The notes: generated by a model not told the origin, from the letters alone. Shown: positions 1-9,044, counted from the stretch's first letter. The stretch is DNA of 64,000 nucleotides from Stappia stellulata DSM 5886 (GCF_000423705.1 NZ_AUIM01000011.1:372001-436000), one strand, 5' to 3'. Translations and numbers: made by a program.

Positions 1-1
1 C

Positions 2-625
2 CCCCTGTCGCGTCAGGCAATCCGCAACGAGGCCGCCGTCATCTTCATGGCGGGCCATGAAACCACCGCCAACACGCTTGCCTGGGCCTGGTTCTTGCTA
101 TCCCAGGCACCGGCGGTGCGCGCCAAGCTGCATGCCGAGGTCGACGCGGTCAGTCCGGACGGGGATCCGGCGTTTGAAGACGTATCCCGCCTGACCTATA
201 CCCGCGCGGTGATCGAGGAGACCTTGCGGCTTTACCCGCCCGTTCCCATTCTGGCGCGCGAGGCCGGTCAGGACGACAGGATCGCCGGCGTCGAGATCCC
301 GAAGGGATCGATCGTCATGGTCGTGCCATGGCTGTTGCACCGCAATCCGACGCTTTGGGATCGCGCCGATCATTTCGAGCCGGAGCGCTTCCTGGGAGCC
401 GCCCGGGGCGGCCAGTCGAAGTTCGGCTATGTTCCCTTCGCCATCGGTCCGCGCATTTGCGCGGGTCTTTCCTTCGGTCTGACGGAATCGATCCTTTCGC
501 TTGCCATGCTCGCGCGCGCCTTCGATCCCCAATTGGAACCGGGTACAGACATCCAGCCGGTCAGTCGCCTGACCCTGCGCCCCGGCGAGCGACTGCCGAT
601 GCGGTTGCGCGCGCGTGGTGGATAG
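2..625 (+). CDS. Cytochrome P450, C-terminal part (cut by window edge)
   Basis: This is the C-terminal part of a cytochrome P450 haem monooxygenase; its start lies left of the window and the frame is open from base 2. Visible marks are the I-helix oxygen-binding motif AGHETT (residues 17-22 of the fragment), the K-helix ExxR as EETLR, and the haem-ligand loop FAIGPRICAG with the thiolate Cys near base 459. The loop lies at the usual distance from the C-terminus. The substrate cannot be told, and no ferredoxin or reductase partner is visible in the window. The stop codon is 10 bp before the ATG of the acyltransferase that follows, so the two are probably co-transcribed. Confidence 0.93.
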   Translation, partial: PLSRQAIRNEAAVIFMAGHETTANTLAWAWFLLSQAPAVRAKLHAEVDAVSPDGDPAFEDVSRLTYTRAVIEETLRLYPPVPILAREAGQDDRIAGVEIPKGSIVMVVPWLLHRNPTLWDRADHFEPERFLGAARGGQSKFGYVPFAIGPRICAGLSFGLTESILSLAMLARAFDPQLEPGTDIQPVSRLTLRPGERLPMRLRARGG

Positions 626-635
626 GGAGTTCACG

Positions 636-1679
636 ATGGAGCGGCGCGTTCCGGACGTCTCCTTCGAGGAAACATGCGCCCCGGTCCCGGTCGCACCGCC
701 TTACCTTGGCGTCTTCGCGGGGGGAGAGCCCGGTCGCCAGGCCCGCCGATACCACCTCGTCGAGACGCCGTCCGGCCTCTTCAAGACCGCTCTTCATGAG
801 CTCCTGCGCCGCTGTCCTGTGTGGCTTGCGCCGCTGATTGCCCGTCGTCTCGCGCCGCTGTCCCGTTTCCGGTGCCGCCGGCGGATCTTTGCCCGCCGGA
901 TCGATTTCAATCTGGCCGAGCTTCATCCCCGGGCGCCGCTTGATGCCGCGGATCTTGAGGCGGCCTCGCGCAGGTGGTGGACAGGAGCGGGCGAGGTCCT
1001 TGCCGAATATGCCACGCTCGAACGGTTGCGGTCTGCTGGCCGGGTGGAGATCGAAGGCTGGGAGGAGATTCGCGCCCGATTGCCCATCGGCATGCCCGTC
1101 GTGTTCGCCGCGGTGCATCTTGGGCCATTCGAGTTGGTATTCGAGGTCGTGCGCAATGGCCTGGGGCGAAATATCGTCGCGACCTGGCAGCCAGAACCCT
1201 CACGTCATGCAAACGAGATCTTGTCGCGTCTGCGGGGCCGTTATGGCTGTCACATCTTCCCGCCGGGGCAGCGTGCGGCGCGCCACCTGCGCCGGCTGGT
1301 CGTCGGCGAAGGGTTCGATGCGCTGCTGTTTGTCGATGAGGTGCGCGACCGGCAGATCCATTTGCCTGCCTTCGGCCGCGACTTGCCAACGCGTGGCAAC
1401 GCCGTCATCGCGGTGAAGCTTGCGTTGAAAACGGGCGCGCCGCTGGTGCCCGTCCATGTGCTTCGCATCGCCCCGGCACGCTACCGCTTCGTGGCCTCGG
1501 CGCCGCTCGATTTCGACCGCGACGGGGCGGGCAGCGACCCGCTCGCGTGCGGTGTCGCTGCCCTCGACTGCCATTTCGCTCCCATCGTCCGCGCAAACCT
1601 CGAGCAATGGTGGATGCTTTCGCAGGTGCGTTTGCCTGACTTCGTCGCCCGGCCGAAGCGTACCGCCCGCGATCAATAA
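636..1679 (+). CDS. LpxL/HtrB-like lysophospholipid acyltransferase
   Basis: This 347-residue protein resembles the lipid A lauroyl/myristoyl acyltransferase (LpxL/HtrB) superfamily. It has an HX4E catalytic motif (HLGPFE, His near residue 161). Further on are a short acidic stretch (FVDEVRDRQ), a glycine-containing PAFG/RGN region and TGAPLVPVHV, in the order typical of the family. The ATG at 636 is chosen because AGGGAG lies 6 bp upstream; in-frame GTGs at 615 and 618 would overlap the P450 stop. It has no clear N-terminal membrane anchor, unlike LpxL. The acyl acceptor is unknown, and the P450 neighbour suggests a specialised lipid rather than lipid A. Its stop overlaps the convergent dctM stop by 7 bp. 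Confidence 0.72.
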   Translation: MERRVPDVSFEETCAPVPVAPPYLGVFAGGEPGRQARRYHLVETPSGLFKTALHELLRRCPVWLAPLIARRLAPLSRFRCRRRIFARRIDFNLAELHPRAPLDAADLEAASRRWWTGAGEVLAEYATLERLRSAGRVEIEGWEEIRARLPIGMPVVFAAVHLGPFELVFEVVRNGLGRNIVATWQPEPSRHANEILSRLRGRYGCHIFPPGQRAARHLRRLVVGEGFDALLFVDEVRDRQIHLPAFGRDLPTRGNAVIAVKLALKTGAPLVPVHVLRIAPARYRFVASAPLDFDRDGAGSDPLACGVAALDCHFAPIVRANLEQWWMLSQVRLPDFVARPKRTARDQ

Positions 1680-2995
1680 AGCCAGCGTACCAGGAAGAGC
1701 GTGAGCGAGGGAAACAGCACCAGGATCGCCACGCGCGCGATGTCACTGGCGATGAAGGGAACGACGCCCTTGAACGTCTGGCTGAGCGGGATGTCCGGGG
1801 CCATCGAGTTGATGACGAAGAGGTTCATCCCCACCGGTGGCGTTATCAGTCCCACCTCCACGACGATCAGCACGATGATGCCGAACCAAAGGGCGAATTC
1901 CTCCGGCGGCAGGCCGAAGTCGAGCACCGAGACGATCGGGAAGAAGATCGGAATCGTCAGCAGGATCATCGACAGCGAATCCATGATGCAGCCGAAAATC
2001 AGATAGCACACGAGGATCAGGACCAGGACCAGCCATGGGCTGAGGCCAAGGCCCGCGACATAAGCGGCGGATTGTTGCGGTAACTGGGAAAAGGCGAGAA
2101 ACCCGTTGTAGACCGTTGCACCGAGCACGATGAAGAAGATCATTCCGGTGGAGGCTGCGGTGGACAGGAAAGAATCCACCAGTCCCTTGCGGTCGAGGCC
2201 GCCTTTCCAAAGTGCGACAAGGCCCGTACCGGCCGCACCGACGGCCGCGCCTTCCGTCGGCGTGAAGATGCCGGAATAGATCCCTCCGATCACGGCAATG
2301 AAGATGAGCAACACCGGCCAGACGGCGACAAGTGCCGCCCCGCGCTCTGACCACGGTGCCCGCTCGCGGTGGCCGGCGCTGTCGGGGCGAAACCGCACGT
2401 AAAGCGAGACGGTGAGCATATAGCCGGCTGCCGCCAGGATGCCCGGCACGAAGGCGGCCATGAACAGCTTGGCGATATTCTGTTCGGTCAGGATGGCGTA
2501 GATGACGAGGACGACGGAGGGCGGGATCAGGATGCCGAGCGTTCCGCCGGCCGCCAGGCAGGCCGTCGACAGCGCGCCGGAGTAACCCGCCCGACGCATC
2601 TCCGGCAAGGCCACCTGCCCCATGGTGGCGGCGGTTGCCAGGGACGAGCCGCAGATTGCACCGAAGCCGCCGCAGGCGGCGACCGCTGCCATGGCGACAC
2701 CGCCGCGCCGATGGCCGACAAAGGTTTCGGCCGCCCGAAACAGCGCGCGGGACATGCCGCCCCGTGTCGCGAACTGACCCATCAGCAGGAACAGCGGCAC
2801 GATCGACAGCGAGTAGTTTGAAAAGGTGCTGTAGACGATCGACTTGAGTTGGCCCAGAACCGGCGCCGTGGTTCCGGTCACCAGCGTCGTGCCGGCGACG
2901 CCGATCACGAACATCGCGAGCCCGATGGGCAGCCGCAGGAAAATCAGGACCAGCAGGACCGGGATCGACCAGAGCCCGTATTCGAGAGACGTCAC
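1673..2995 (-). CDS. dctM: TRAP transporter large permease (DctM)
   Basis: This 440-residue, very hydrophobic protein is the large membrane subunit of a tripartite ATP-independent periplasmic (TRAP) transporter, which moves an organic anion inward with sodium. Family marks are RLPIGLAMFVIG near the N-terminus, GGTLGILIPPS in the middle, and GLITPPVGMNLFVIN near the end. Length and about a dozen membrane segments are normal. It starts 3 bp after the dctQ stop, so dctP-dctQ-dctM is one operon. The C-terminus overlaps the convergent acyltransferase by 7 bp. The substrate is not predictable from the permease. Confidence 0.95.
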   Translation of the reverse strand: MTSLEYGLWSIPVLLVLIFLRLPIGLAMFVIGVAGTTLVTGTTAPVLGQLKSIVYSTFSNYSLSIVPLFLLMGQFATRGGMSRALFRAAETFVGHRRGGVAMAAVAACGGFGAICGSSLATAATMGQVALPEMRRAGYSGALSTACLAAGGTLGILIPPSVVLVIYAILTEQNIAKLFMAAFVPGILAAAGYMLTVSLYVRFRPDSAGHRERAPWSERGAALVAVWPVLLIFIAVIGGIYSGIFTPTEGAAVGAAGTGLVALWKGGLDRKGLVDSFLSTAASTGMIFFIVLGATVYNGFLAFSQLPQQSAAYVAGLGLSPWLVLVLILVCYLIFGCIMDSLSMILLTIPIFFPIVSVLDFGLPPEEFALWFGIIVLIVVEVGLITPPVGMNLFVINSMAPDIPLSQTFKGVVPFIASDIARVAILVLFPSLTLFLVRWLY

Positions 2996-2998
2996 CGT

Positions 2999-3526
2999 TT
3001 AGCGCTCCTGCTCAGGGGACTGGGCGCTCGGTGCCAGGGTCTCGTCAAGGCTGCGCCAGATTGTGTAGAGGCACACAAGGGCGAAGAAGACCGCCCCCGT
3101 CATTGCCGCGGCATAGGCCCACCACAGCGGAAATTGCAGGATGAAGGTGGTTTCCTGATAGGCTTTCTTGTCGAGCATCCCAAGCCACAGCCGCCAGGCG
3201 ATCAGGACGGCAACGGCTGTCATCAGGATGTTGGAAATCACATCGACGGCGGCGTTCAGGCGCGGTCCGAAACGGGCCAGAAAGAGGTCGACGGTCACAT
3301 GACCGCGTTTCATCTGGCACCAGGGCAAAAAGGCGAAGATCGCGAAGGCCGTTCCGGCCTCGACGAGTTCGTAGTCGCCGGGAACGGGCGAAAATCCAAG
3401 CCAGTTCAACTCACGCCCGGTGATCGACACGACGGTCATCGCGGTGATGGCAACGAGCACCGCACCGCCGGCAATCGCGAACCAGCCGGCAACGGTCGTC
3501 AGCGCTTCTTCAACTGTCTGCCGCAC
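2999..3526 (-). CDS. dctQ: TRAP transporter small permease (DctQ)
   Basis: This 175-residue protein with four hydrophobic segments is the small membrane subunit of the TRAP transporter. The family-like features are the VSITGRELNW segment after helix 1 and the WCQMKRGHVTVDLF segment after helix 2. I place the start at the GTG at 3526 (protein begins VRQTVEEA), with AGGGG about 7 bp upstream. A longer open frame to 3724 would run back through the dctP stop region and its hairpin. It lies between dctP and dctM, the usual order when DctP is encoded first. Confidence 0.9.
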   Translation of the reverse strand: MRQTVEEALTTVAGWFAIAGGAVLVAITAMTVVSITGRELNWLGFSPVPGDYELVEAGTAFAIFAFLPWCQMKRGHVTVDLFLARFGPRLNAAVDVISNILMTAVAVLIAWRLWLGMLDKKAYQETTFILQFPLWWAYAAAMTGAVFFALVCLYTIWRSLDETLAPSAQSPEQER

Positions 3527-3562
3527 GGTGACGCCCCTTGTTCTCGAGCTGTGCCCAATCCG

Positions 3563-3601
3563 CTTGCGGGCGCGGCGCCGACATAACGCCGCGCCCGCAA
3601 G
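3563..3601 (-). promoter_or_regulatory. 15-bp perfect hairpin between dctP and dctQ
   Basis: The arm CTTGCGGGCGCGGCG (3563-3577) is the exact reverse complement of 3587-3601, with a 9-base loop. It lies in the 82-bp gap between the dctP stop and the dctQ start. On the transcribed strand no T-run follows, so it is unlikely to be a full terminator. In binding-protein transporter operons such intergenic stems often hold back 3' decay or partly attenuate, giving more binding protein than permease. That role here is inferred. Confidence 0.8.
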
Positions 3602-3608
3602 ATCGCTA

Positions 3609-4658
3609 TCACTTGGCCGTGTTGCTGTCGACAAGCGCGCGCGCGGCATCAACCAGCGCCTGGCCGTCGAACCCCTTGCCGTCCATCTCCGCGATCCATT
3701 CCGCCACGATGGGGCGTGCGGCATCCTTCCAGCGTGCGGTTTCTTCCGCGCTCACCGACAGGATGGTGTTTCCGCTTTCCTCGGCCTTCTTTTCGCCGAT
3801 GGCATCGACGTCATCCATCGCCCGCCCGAACATCGCCGCCGTATCCGGGCCGGAATTGGCGTCGATGATCGCCTTGAGGTCGTCGGGAAGCGCATCATAG
3901 CTGCCCTGGTTCATGGCGAAGACAAAGGTCGCGGTGTAGAGGCCGCGCGGGTCATCGAACTTCGTGTGGGTGTTCACCAGTTCGGTCATCTTGAGCGGCA
4001 GCGTGACCTCCCAGGGGATGACCGCACCGTCGATCACGCCCTTTGAAACTGCTTCCGGCACGGCTGGAACCGGCATGCCGATGGCGGTCGCGCCGAGCCT
4101 GTCCAGCAGGCGCGTGACGATGCGCGTTGGTCCGCGCAGCTTCAGGCCCTGCATGTCCTCAAGCGTGGTCACGCCATCGCCCTTCACATGCAGAAGGCCT
4201 GGACCATGCACATGCAGCGCCAGCGGTTTCACGCCGACGAATTCATCCATGGCGTTGGCTTCGACGAACTCGTGAAATGCCCGGGACGTCGCTTCGGCAT
4301 TGGTGACCAGAAATGGGAGTTCGAAGGCCTCCGTGCGGGGGAAGCGGCCCGGCGTGTAGCCGAGAACGGTCCAGATGATGTCGACCACACCGTCCTTCGC
4401 CTGATCGTAAAGGGCGGGGGGCGCGCCGCCCAGCTGCATCGAGGGATAGTGCTCGACCTTGATGCGGCCGTTCGACTGGCTTTCCACCGCTTCGATCCAG
4501 GGCGTGATGGCACGCGCCGGGATCGCGGCTTGCAGCGGCAGGAACTGATGGACGCGCAGCGTCACGTCCTGTGCGGTGGCGGTTCCTGCCACAAGCCCGC
4601 AAAACATGGCTGCTGCGCCGAGAAGCCTGGCGCCTGATTTCAGAAAAGGTGTTGTCAC
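3609..4658 (-). CDS. dctP: TRAP transporter periplasmic solute-binding protein (DctP)
   Basis: This 349-residue secreted protein is the solute receptor of the TRAP transporter. The start is the GTG at 4658 with GGGAGGA upstream. Residues 1-28 form a signal peptide (basic LKSGAR, hydrophobic core, cut after TATA). Family marks are the LKLRGPTRIVTRLLDRLGA segment, whose first Arg normally binds the ligand carboxylate, followed by AIGMPVPAVPEAVSKGVIDG. The ligand is probably an organic acid. The divergent sulfatase suggests it may be released from, or carry, a sulfate ester, but that is only a neighbourhood argument. Confidence 0.93.
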   Translation of the reverse strand: MTTPFLKSGARLLGAAAMFCGLVAGTATAQDVTLRVHQFLPLQAAIPARAITPWIEAVESQSNGRIKVEHYPSMQLGGAPPALYDQAKDGVVDIIWTVLGYTPGRFPRTEAFELPFLVTNAEATSRAFHEFVEANAMDEFVGVKPLALHVHGPGLLHVKGDGVTTLEDMQGLKLRGPTRIVTRLLDRLGATAIGMPVPAVPEAVSKGVIDGAVIPWEVTLPLKMTELVNTHTKFDDPRGLYTATFVFAMNQGSYDALPDDLKAIIDANSGPDTAAMFGRAMDDVDAIGEKKAEESGNTILSVSAEETARWKDAARPIVAEWIAEMDGKGFDGQALVDAARALVDSNTAK

Positions 4659-4863
4659 GCAGTCCTCCCACTTCGGCACAGGGCCCGTCTGTCGAGGCGC
4701 TGTGCTGTTGTTCAAGCCTGAAGGTGGGAGATATAAAAGGTAATGTAAAATGAGAAAATAGCTGTTTTGTATAACCGTTTCGGCCGAGCCGGAGCCGAAG
4801 GCTTTGTCGGCGGAAGTGTCAGCCTTGTCAATCTGGTTTGCCAACGGCGTCGCCGCGCGCATC
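4659..4863. promoter_or_regulatory. Divergent promoter region dctP / sulfatase
   Basis: This 205-bp gap separates the dctP operon from the sulfatase gene. Bases 4729-4783 are strikingly AT-rich against the surroundings (runs such as ATATAAAAGG and TGAGAAAATAG), as expected for promoters. I could not fix -35/-10 pairs with confidence and saw no good operator palindrome. No regulator gene lies next to it. Confidence 0.45.
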
Positions 4864-6624
4864 ATGGCCCGCCTGCCGCTTTCGTTGCAATCAACCCGAA
4901 CTGGATTTCCCGTGCCGCGCCAAACCCCTCGCAACATCCTGTTTGTCATGTTCGACCAGTTGCGGTTCGACTATCTGTCCTGTGCCGGGCATCCGTTCCT
5001 TGAGACACCGCATATCGATGCGCTTGCCGCCCGAGGTGTCCGCTTTACCCGCGCCTATGTCCAGTCGCCGATCTGCGGCGCGTCGCGGATGAGTTTTTAC
5101 ACGGGCCGCTATGTGCAGTCCCATGGCGCGGCCTGGAACAATTATCCGCTCAAGGTCGGCGAGACCACGCTTGGCGATCATCTGCGGGCGCGCGGGATGG
5201 ATGCGGTGCTGATCGGCAAGACGCATATGAAGGTGGATGAGGACGGTCTCGACCGGCTCGGCATCTCGCGCGCGGGGATCATCGGGGCGCGGGTCGCCGA
5301 ATGCGGGTTCGACGCGCGCGTGCGCGACGACGGATTGTGGGCGGAAGGCGCCGACGGCCCCTACGACGCGAAACCCTCGCCCTATAACGCCTATCTTCGG
5401 GAGAGGGGCTATGACGGTCGCAACCCCTGGCACGATCATGCCAATTCGGCGATTTCGGATGGCGATCCCGAGGACGCGCAGGGCGAGATCGAGACCGGCT
5501 GGCTCATGCGCAACGCTCGCAAGCCCGCGAATATCCGCGAAGAGGATGCCGAGACGCCCTGGTTGACGGATCAGGCAATTGCCTTTTTGGAAGAACGGCG
5601 CAGGACTCGCACCCTCGTGCCCTGGCTGTGTCACCTCTCCTACATCAAGCCGCATTGGCCCTACATCGTGCCGCCCCCCTATCACGCGCTCTACGGGGCG
5701 GAGCATGTCGTCCCGGCGGTTCGCACTGACGCGGAGCGCGCGCATCCGAACCCGGTCCATGCGGCCTTCATGCAGTCCCGCGTCTCGCGCAGTTTCGCGC
5801 GTGACGATGTGCGCAACGAGGTCATCCCCGCCTACATGGGGCTCATCAGGCAGTGCGACGACCAGATCGGCCGGCTGATGACCTATCTGGAGCAAAGCGG
5901 ACGCCTGAAGGACACGATGGTCGTGCTCACCTCCGATCATGGCGACTATCTGGGCGATCACTGGCTGGGCGAAAAGGATCTCTTTCACGACCCGTCCGTG
6001 AAGGTGCCGATGATCGTCTACGATCCTTCTCCTGACGCTGACGCAACGCGGGGCACGACCTGCGACGCGCTGGTCGAGGCCATCGATCTTGCCGCCACCT
6101 TCGTGGATGTGGCCGGCGGCGAGTTTCCGGGTCACATACTGGAAGGCCGGTCGCTGCTGCCGTTGCTTCATGGCGAGACCCCCACCGACTGGCGTGACTT
6201 CGCCGTGAGCGAATACGACTATTCCTGCACGCCGATGGCCGACGCGCTGGGCATGGCGCCGGGGGATGCGCGGCTGTTCATGGTGGTGGATCGCGGCTTT
6301 AAGCTGATCCACGCCGAAGGCGGCATGCCGCCGATGCTGTTCGATCTGGAAAACGATCCGGACGAGCTCGTCGACCTCGGTCGCGATCCCCGCCATGCGA
6401 AAGTGGTGCACGACATGCGTGAAAAGCTGGCGACCTGGGCGCGGCGGGAAAGCCAGCGTACCACGGTGTCCGATGCGCAGATTCTCGCCCGGCGCGCCGG
6501 CGCAGGCGGGCGGACCGGTGTCCTGATCGGTGCCTACGACGAAGACGACGTCACGGCGAATGATCTTGAACCCTACACCGGGCGGGTCACTCGGACGGTA
6601 CAGGGGGCATCGGACGAGCGCTGA
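4864..6624 (+). CDS. Type I sulfatase / phosphonate monoester hydrolase family protein
   Basis: This roughly 586-residue hydrolase belongs to the alkaline-phosphatase-like sulfatase superfamily. The metal-binding start is NILFVMFDQLRFD. The nucleophile motif is SPICGASRMSFYTGRY, with Cys in C-x-A-S-R for conversion to formylglycine. A second metal site is TSDHGDYLGDH, followed by GEKDLFHDPSVKVP. The closest type I know is the arylsulfatase/phosphonate monoester hydrolase group. The start is uncertain: TTG 4804, ATG 4864 and GTG 4912 are in frame, none with a strong ribosome site, and the conserved core starts just after 4912. No signal peptide is obvious. It is divergent from the TRAP operon, so it may process the transported compound. 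Confidence 0.9.
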   Translation: MARLPLSLQSTRTGFPVPRQTPRNILFVMFDQLRFDYLSCAGHPFLETPHIDALAARGVRFTRAYVQSPICGASRMSFYTGRYVQSHGAAWNNYPLKVGETTLGDHLRARGMDAVLIGKTHMKVDEDGLDRLGISRAGIIGARVAECGFDARVRDDGLWAEGADGPYDAKPSPYNAYLRERGYDGRNPWHDHANSAISDGDPEDAQGEIETGWLMRNARKPANIREEDAETPWLTDQAIAFLEERRRTRTLVPWLCHLSYIKPHWPYIVPPPYHALYGAEHVVPAVRTDAERAHPNPVHAAFMQSRVSRSFARDDVRNEVIPAYMGLIRQCDDQIGRLMTYLEQSGRLKDTMVVLTSDHGDYLGDHWLGEKDLFHDPSVKVPMIVYDPSPDADATRGTTCDALVEAIDLAATFVDVAGGEFPGHILEGRSLLPLLHGETPTDWRDFAVSEYDYSCTPMADALGMAPGDARLFMVVDRGFKLIHAEGGMPPMLFDLENDPDELVDLGRDPRHAKVVHDMREKLATWARRESQRTTVSDAQILARRAGAGGRTGVLIGAYDEDDVTANDLEPYTGRVTRTVQGASDER

Positions 6625-6675
6625 CGACCGGCCCAATATCAGGCCGGATCCGGTTTGCTGCCCGGATGGCTGCCG

Positions 6676-8373
6676 TCAGGCTGCCCGTGCGGCATCGGCG
6701 GCGGGGACATCGACGCTATAAACCTCGCCATCGTAGGCGCTGGCAAGGAAGGCGCCTGGACGGTCGGTCGCCGTCAGGCACGACAGGCCAGTGCCCGTCA
6801 GGCGACGCTCGAGCACCCAGCGACCGGTTTCCAGGTCGAAGACGGCGACCACGCCGCCATAGCTTCCGGTCGCGATGTAGCGTCCGTCCGTTGCCACGCA
6901 CTTGATCGAATTGACATGTGGCGAACGGTGGCCGATCGCGCCGTCGCGTGACCAGATCCGCAGACACAGATCCCGGCTGATGCTCACGAAGGCGCCGGGC
7001 CCAAGTGCGGCACAGCCATTGGCGATCTTGTCGTGGCCGTCCTCCCAGATAACCTCGGTCTCGAAGTCGGAAATTCGCGTCAGAGCCGCGGAGCAGTCCG
7101 CCGCGACGGTGAACAGCCGCTCGCCGTCACTTGCGATCCCCTTGATCGCGTTGCGATGCACCGGAATCGAGGCGACATGGCGGATCTCGCCGTTTTCCGA
7201 GCGCAACACGACGACTTCGCCGGTGTAGGCGCCGACCGCCACATGTGGCATCACGTCCTTGACGAAAGCAGCAGCGCAATTCAGCGGCGAGCGATGCTGA
7301 TGCAGCACGGCGCCGCTCTCCGCGTCGAAGATCCGGCCCATCTGGCCGCCCGACACGATGCGTCCGTCGAGGTCCACGAGGAAGTTGCACAGGCTCCCGG
7401 TCTCGCCGGCGACACGGCCGTCCCGTTTCAGGATGCCGGCGTCTCCGATGGTCCAGACGGACCCGCGCGCCGGCAGCACGGCGTTGATGCTGATCGAGGG
7501 CTCGATTCCCTCGATGTCCCAGCGGTCACCCGGGACATCGTAGATCGCGAAGGTCGAGCCGAAGGTGGCGAAGACGATCGTGGTGTCATCGAAGAAGGCG
7601 CAGGAGCGCGGCCACACGACGTCTGGCAAGGCGGCCGTTGTCGACAGAACGAGTTCGGCGCCTTGCAGCGACCACAGGCACATCTTGCGGTCGTAGCTCA
7701 GGCTGACCAGCCGCTTGCCTTCGGGATCATAGACGAGCCGCTTGATCCCGGCGTCATGGGCCTGGACAGTCTGGACGTCGTCGCCGTCGATGGTGAGGAT
7801 CTGGCCCTCGTCATTGCCGGCGATGACGAGGCCGTCGGGTGTGATCGCCAGGGCGTCGGTCTCCACATCGTCGAAGACGACCCTGGAGATCTCCTCGCCT
7901 GTTTCCACCGACCAGCGCCGCACCGTGGCATCGTCGCTGCTGGAGATGATTTCCGTGTCTCCCGGCGCGAAACCGACGGAAATCACATCCGCCTCATGCC
8001 CCCGCATGACCGACAGGCAGGTGCCGTCGAGCGCGAAGACGCGCAATGTGCCATCGCGCGATGAGGTTGCGACCCTCGAGCCGTCGCCGGAAAAGGCGAT
8101 CATCTCGATGTCGTCTTCATGGCCGTCGAAAACCGTGCGCAGGCGCATGGTCGGCACGTCGTAAAGCCGCGCCGTGTAGTCGCTGCTGGCGCTTGCCAGG
8201 AACCTGCCGTCGGGACTGAACGTGCATTGGTTGGCAAGATGATCGTGAAAGGCACGCTGGATCGCCACCCGGGACAGGCCGTCCCAGAGAATGAGCTGGT
8301 CGTCATAGCCGGCGGTGGCGACATAACGATCCTTGAGGCAGGCGATGCCGCTGATCGGGGCAAGGTGTTTCAT
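6676..8373 (-). CDS. WD40-repeat protein, ToxC-like
   Basis: This 565-residue protein consists almost entirely of WD40 blades. Repeated patterns such as GHEDDIEMIAFSGDG, SRDGTLRVF and SSDDATVRRWSVETGE recur about every 40 residues, giving roughly a dozen blades, enough for two propellers. No catalytic motif is visible. The start at 8373 overlaps the GTP cyclohydrolase II stop as ATGA, so translation is coupled. In the Burkholderia glumae toxoflavin operon a WD-repeat protein (ToxC) is encoded beside the GTP cyclohydrolase II gene toxB; I assign this protein to that role by family and context. ToxC's exact chemistry is not clear to me, so it could be a scaffold or an enzyme. Last gene of the cluster. 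Confidence 0.88.
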   Translation of the reverse strand: MKHLAPISGIACLKDRYVATAGYDDQLILWDGLSRVAIQRAFHDHLANQCTFSPDGRFLASASSDYTARLYDVPTMRLRTVFDGHEDDIEMIAFSGDGSRVATSSRDGTLRVFALDGTCLSVMRGHEADVISVGFAPGDTEIISSSDDATVRRWSVETGEEISRVVFDDVETDALAITPDGLVIAGNDEGQILTIDGDDVQTVQAHDAGIKRLVYDPEGKRLVSLSYDRKMCLWSLQGAELVLSTTAALPDVVWPRSCAFFDDTTIVFATFGSTFAIYDVPGDRWDIEGIEPSISINAVLPARGSVWTIGDAGILKRDGRVAGETGSLCNFLVDLDGRIVSGGQMGRIFDAESGAVLHQHRSPLNCAAAFVKDVMPHVAVGAYTGEVVVLRSENGEIRHVASIPVHRNAIKGIASDGERLFTVAADCSAALTRISDFETEVIWEDGHDKIANGCAALGPGAFVSISRDLCLRIWSRDGAIGHRSPHVNSIKCVATDGRYIATGSYGGVVAVFDLETGRWVLERRLTGTGLSCLTATDRPGAFLASAYDGEVYSVDVPAADAARAA

Positions 8374-9044
8374 GACGTGAGATCCTCTCCTTCCACGGCG
8401 AATGCGTGCTGGCGCAGGCGCGCCTTGGCGCGCAGGTACTTGAGATTGTGGCTGTTGGCATGGACGGCGGTTGGGATGCGCTCGGCGATGCGGATCCCCG
8501 CGCGGGCAAGCTGCGCCTGTTTGTCGGGGTTGTTCGTGATCAGCCGCACGACCGGGGCGCCAAGCGCCTTCAGCATCGCGGCGGCCTGCGAGAAGTCGCG
8601 GTCGTCCTCGGGAAGGTTCAACGCGCGGTTCGCTGCGAATGTATCGAGGCCCTGGTCCTGCAACAGATAGGCGGACAGTTTCGCATTGAGCCCGATGCCG
8701 CGGCCTTCCTGGCGCAAATAGACCAGATATCCGCCTTCCGCGCCCAGCAACTCCAGCGCTTCGCTCAACTGGTCGCCGCAGTCGCAGCGCATCGACCCGA
8801 AGACGTCGCCGGTCATGCATTCGGAATGCACCCGAACGAGAGGGGCAACGGAGGCGGTCCGGCGCGGGAAGCCGATCGCAAAATGCTCCTTCCCGTCGCT
8901 CAGGCCACCGAATGCATAAAAGGTGCCTTCGCCGCCGGCCCGGGCGATGTGGATCGGAACGGCTGTGACGATGCGCAGCCGGGCGATCGGTGGATCAGTT
9001 TGTTTGGTGTCGCACGCGTCCGTCGGGCTCACGGTTTGCGTCAT
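8370..9044 (-). CDS. ribA: GTP cyclohydrolase II (RibA/ToxB type)
   Basis: This 224-residue protein is GTP cyclohydrolase II, which opens the imidazole ring of GTP to give formate, pyrophosphate and a diaminopyrimidine ribosyl phosphate. The zinc ligands are visible as C76, C87 and C89 (ECMTGD...MRCDCGDQL), followed by YLRQEGRGIGL and LITNNPDK. It is the single-domain form without a DHBP synthase fusion. There is no riboflavin synthase gene nearby. Instead the gene overlaps by ATGA with both neighbours, the PLP enzyme upstream and the WD40 gene downstream. That context argues for a dedicated ToxB-like enzyme feeding a secondary product rather than the housekeeping riboflavin enzyme. Confidence 0.94.
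   Translation of the reverse strand: MTQTVSPTDACDTKQTDPPIARLRIVTAVPIHIARAGGEGTFYAFGGLSDGKEHFAIGFPRRTASVAPLVRVHSECMTGDVFGSMRCDCGDQLSEALELLGAEGGYLVYLRQEGRGIGLNAKLSAYLLQDQGLDTFAANRALNLPEDDRDFSQAAAMLKALGAPVVRLITNNPDKQAQLARAGIRIAERIPTAVHANSHNLKYLRAKARLRQHAFAVEGEDLTS

Noticed and set aside
1-1679. P450 and acyltransferase as part of the tox-like cluster
   Set aside because: They are on the opposite strand and are separated from it by the TRAP and sulfatase genes.
6628-6647. CCGGCC/GGCCGG inverted repeat between sulfatase and WD40 stops
   Set aside because: Only 6 bp of stem and no T-run on either strand, so too weak to call a terminator.
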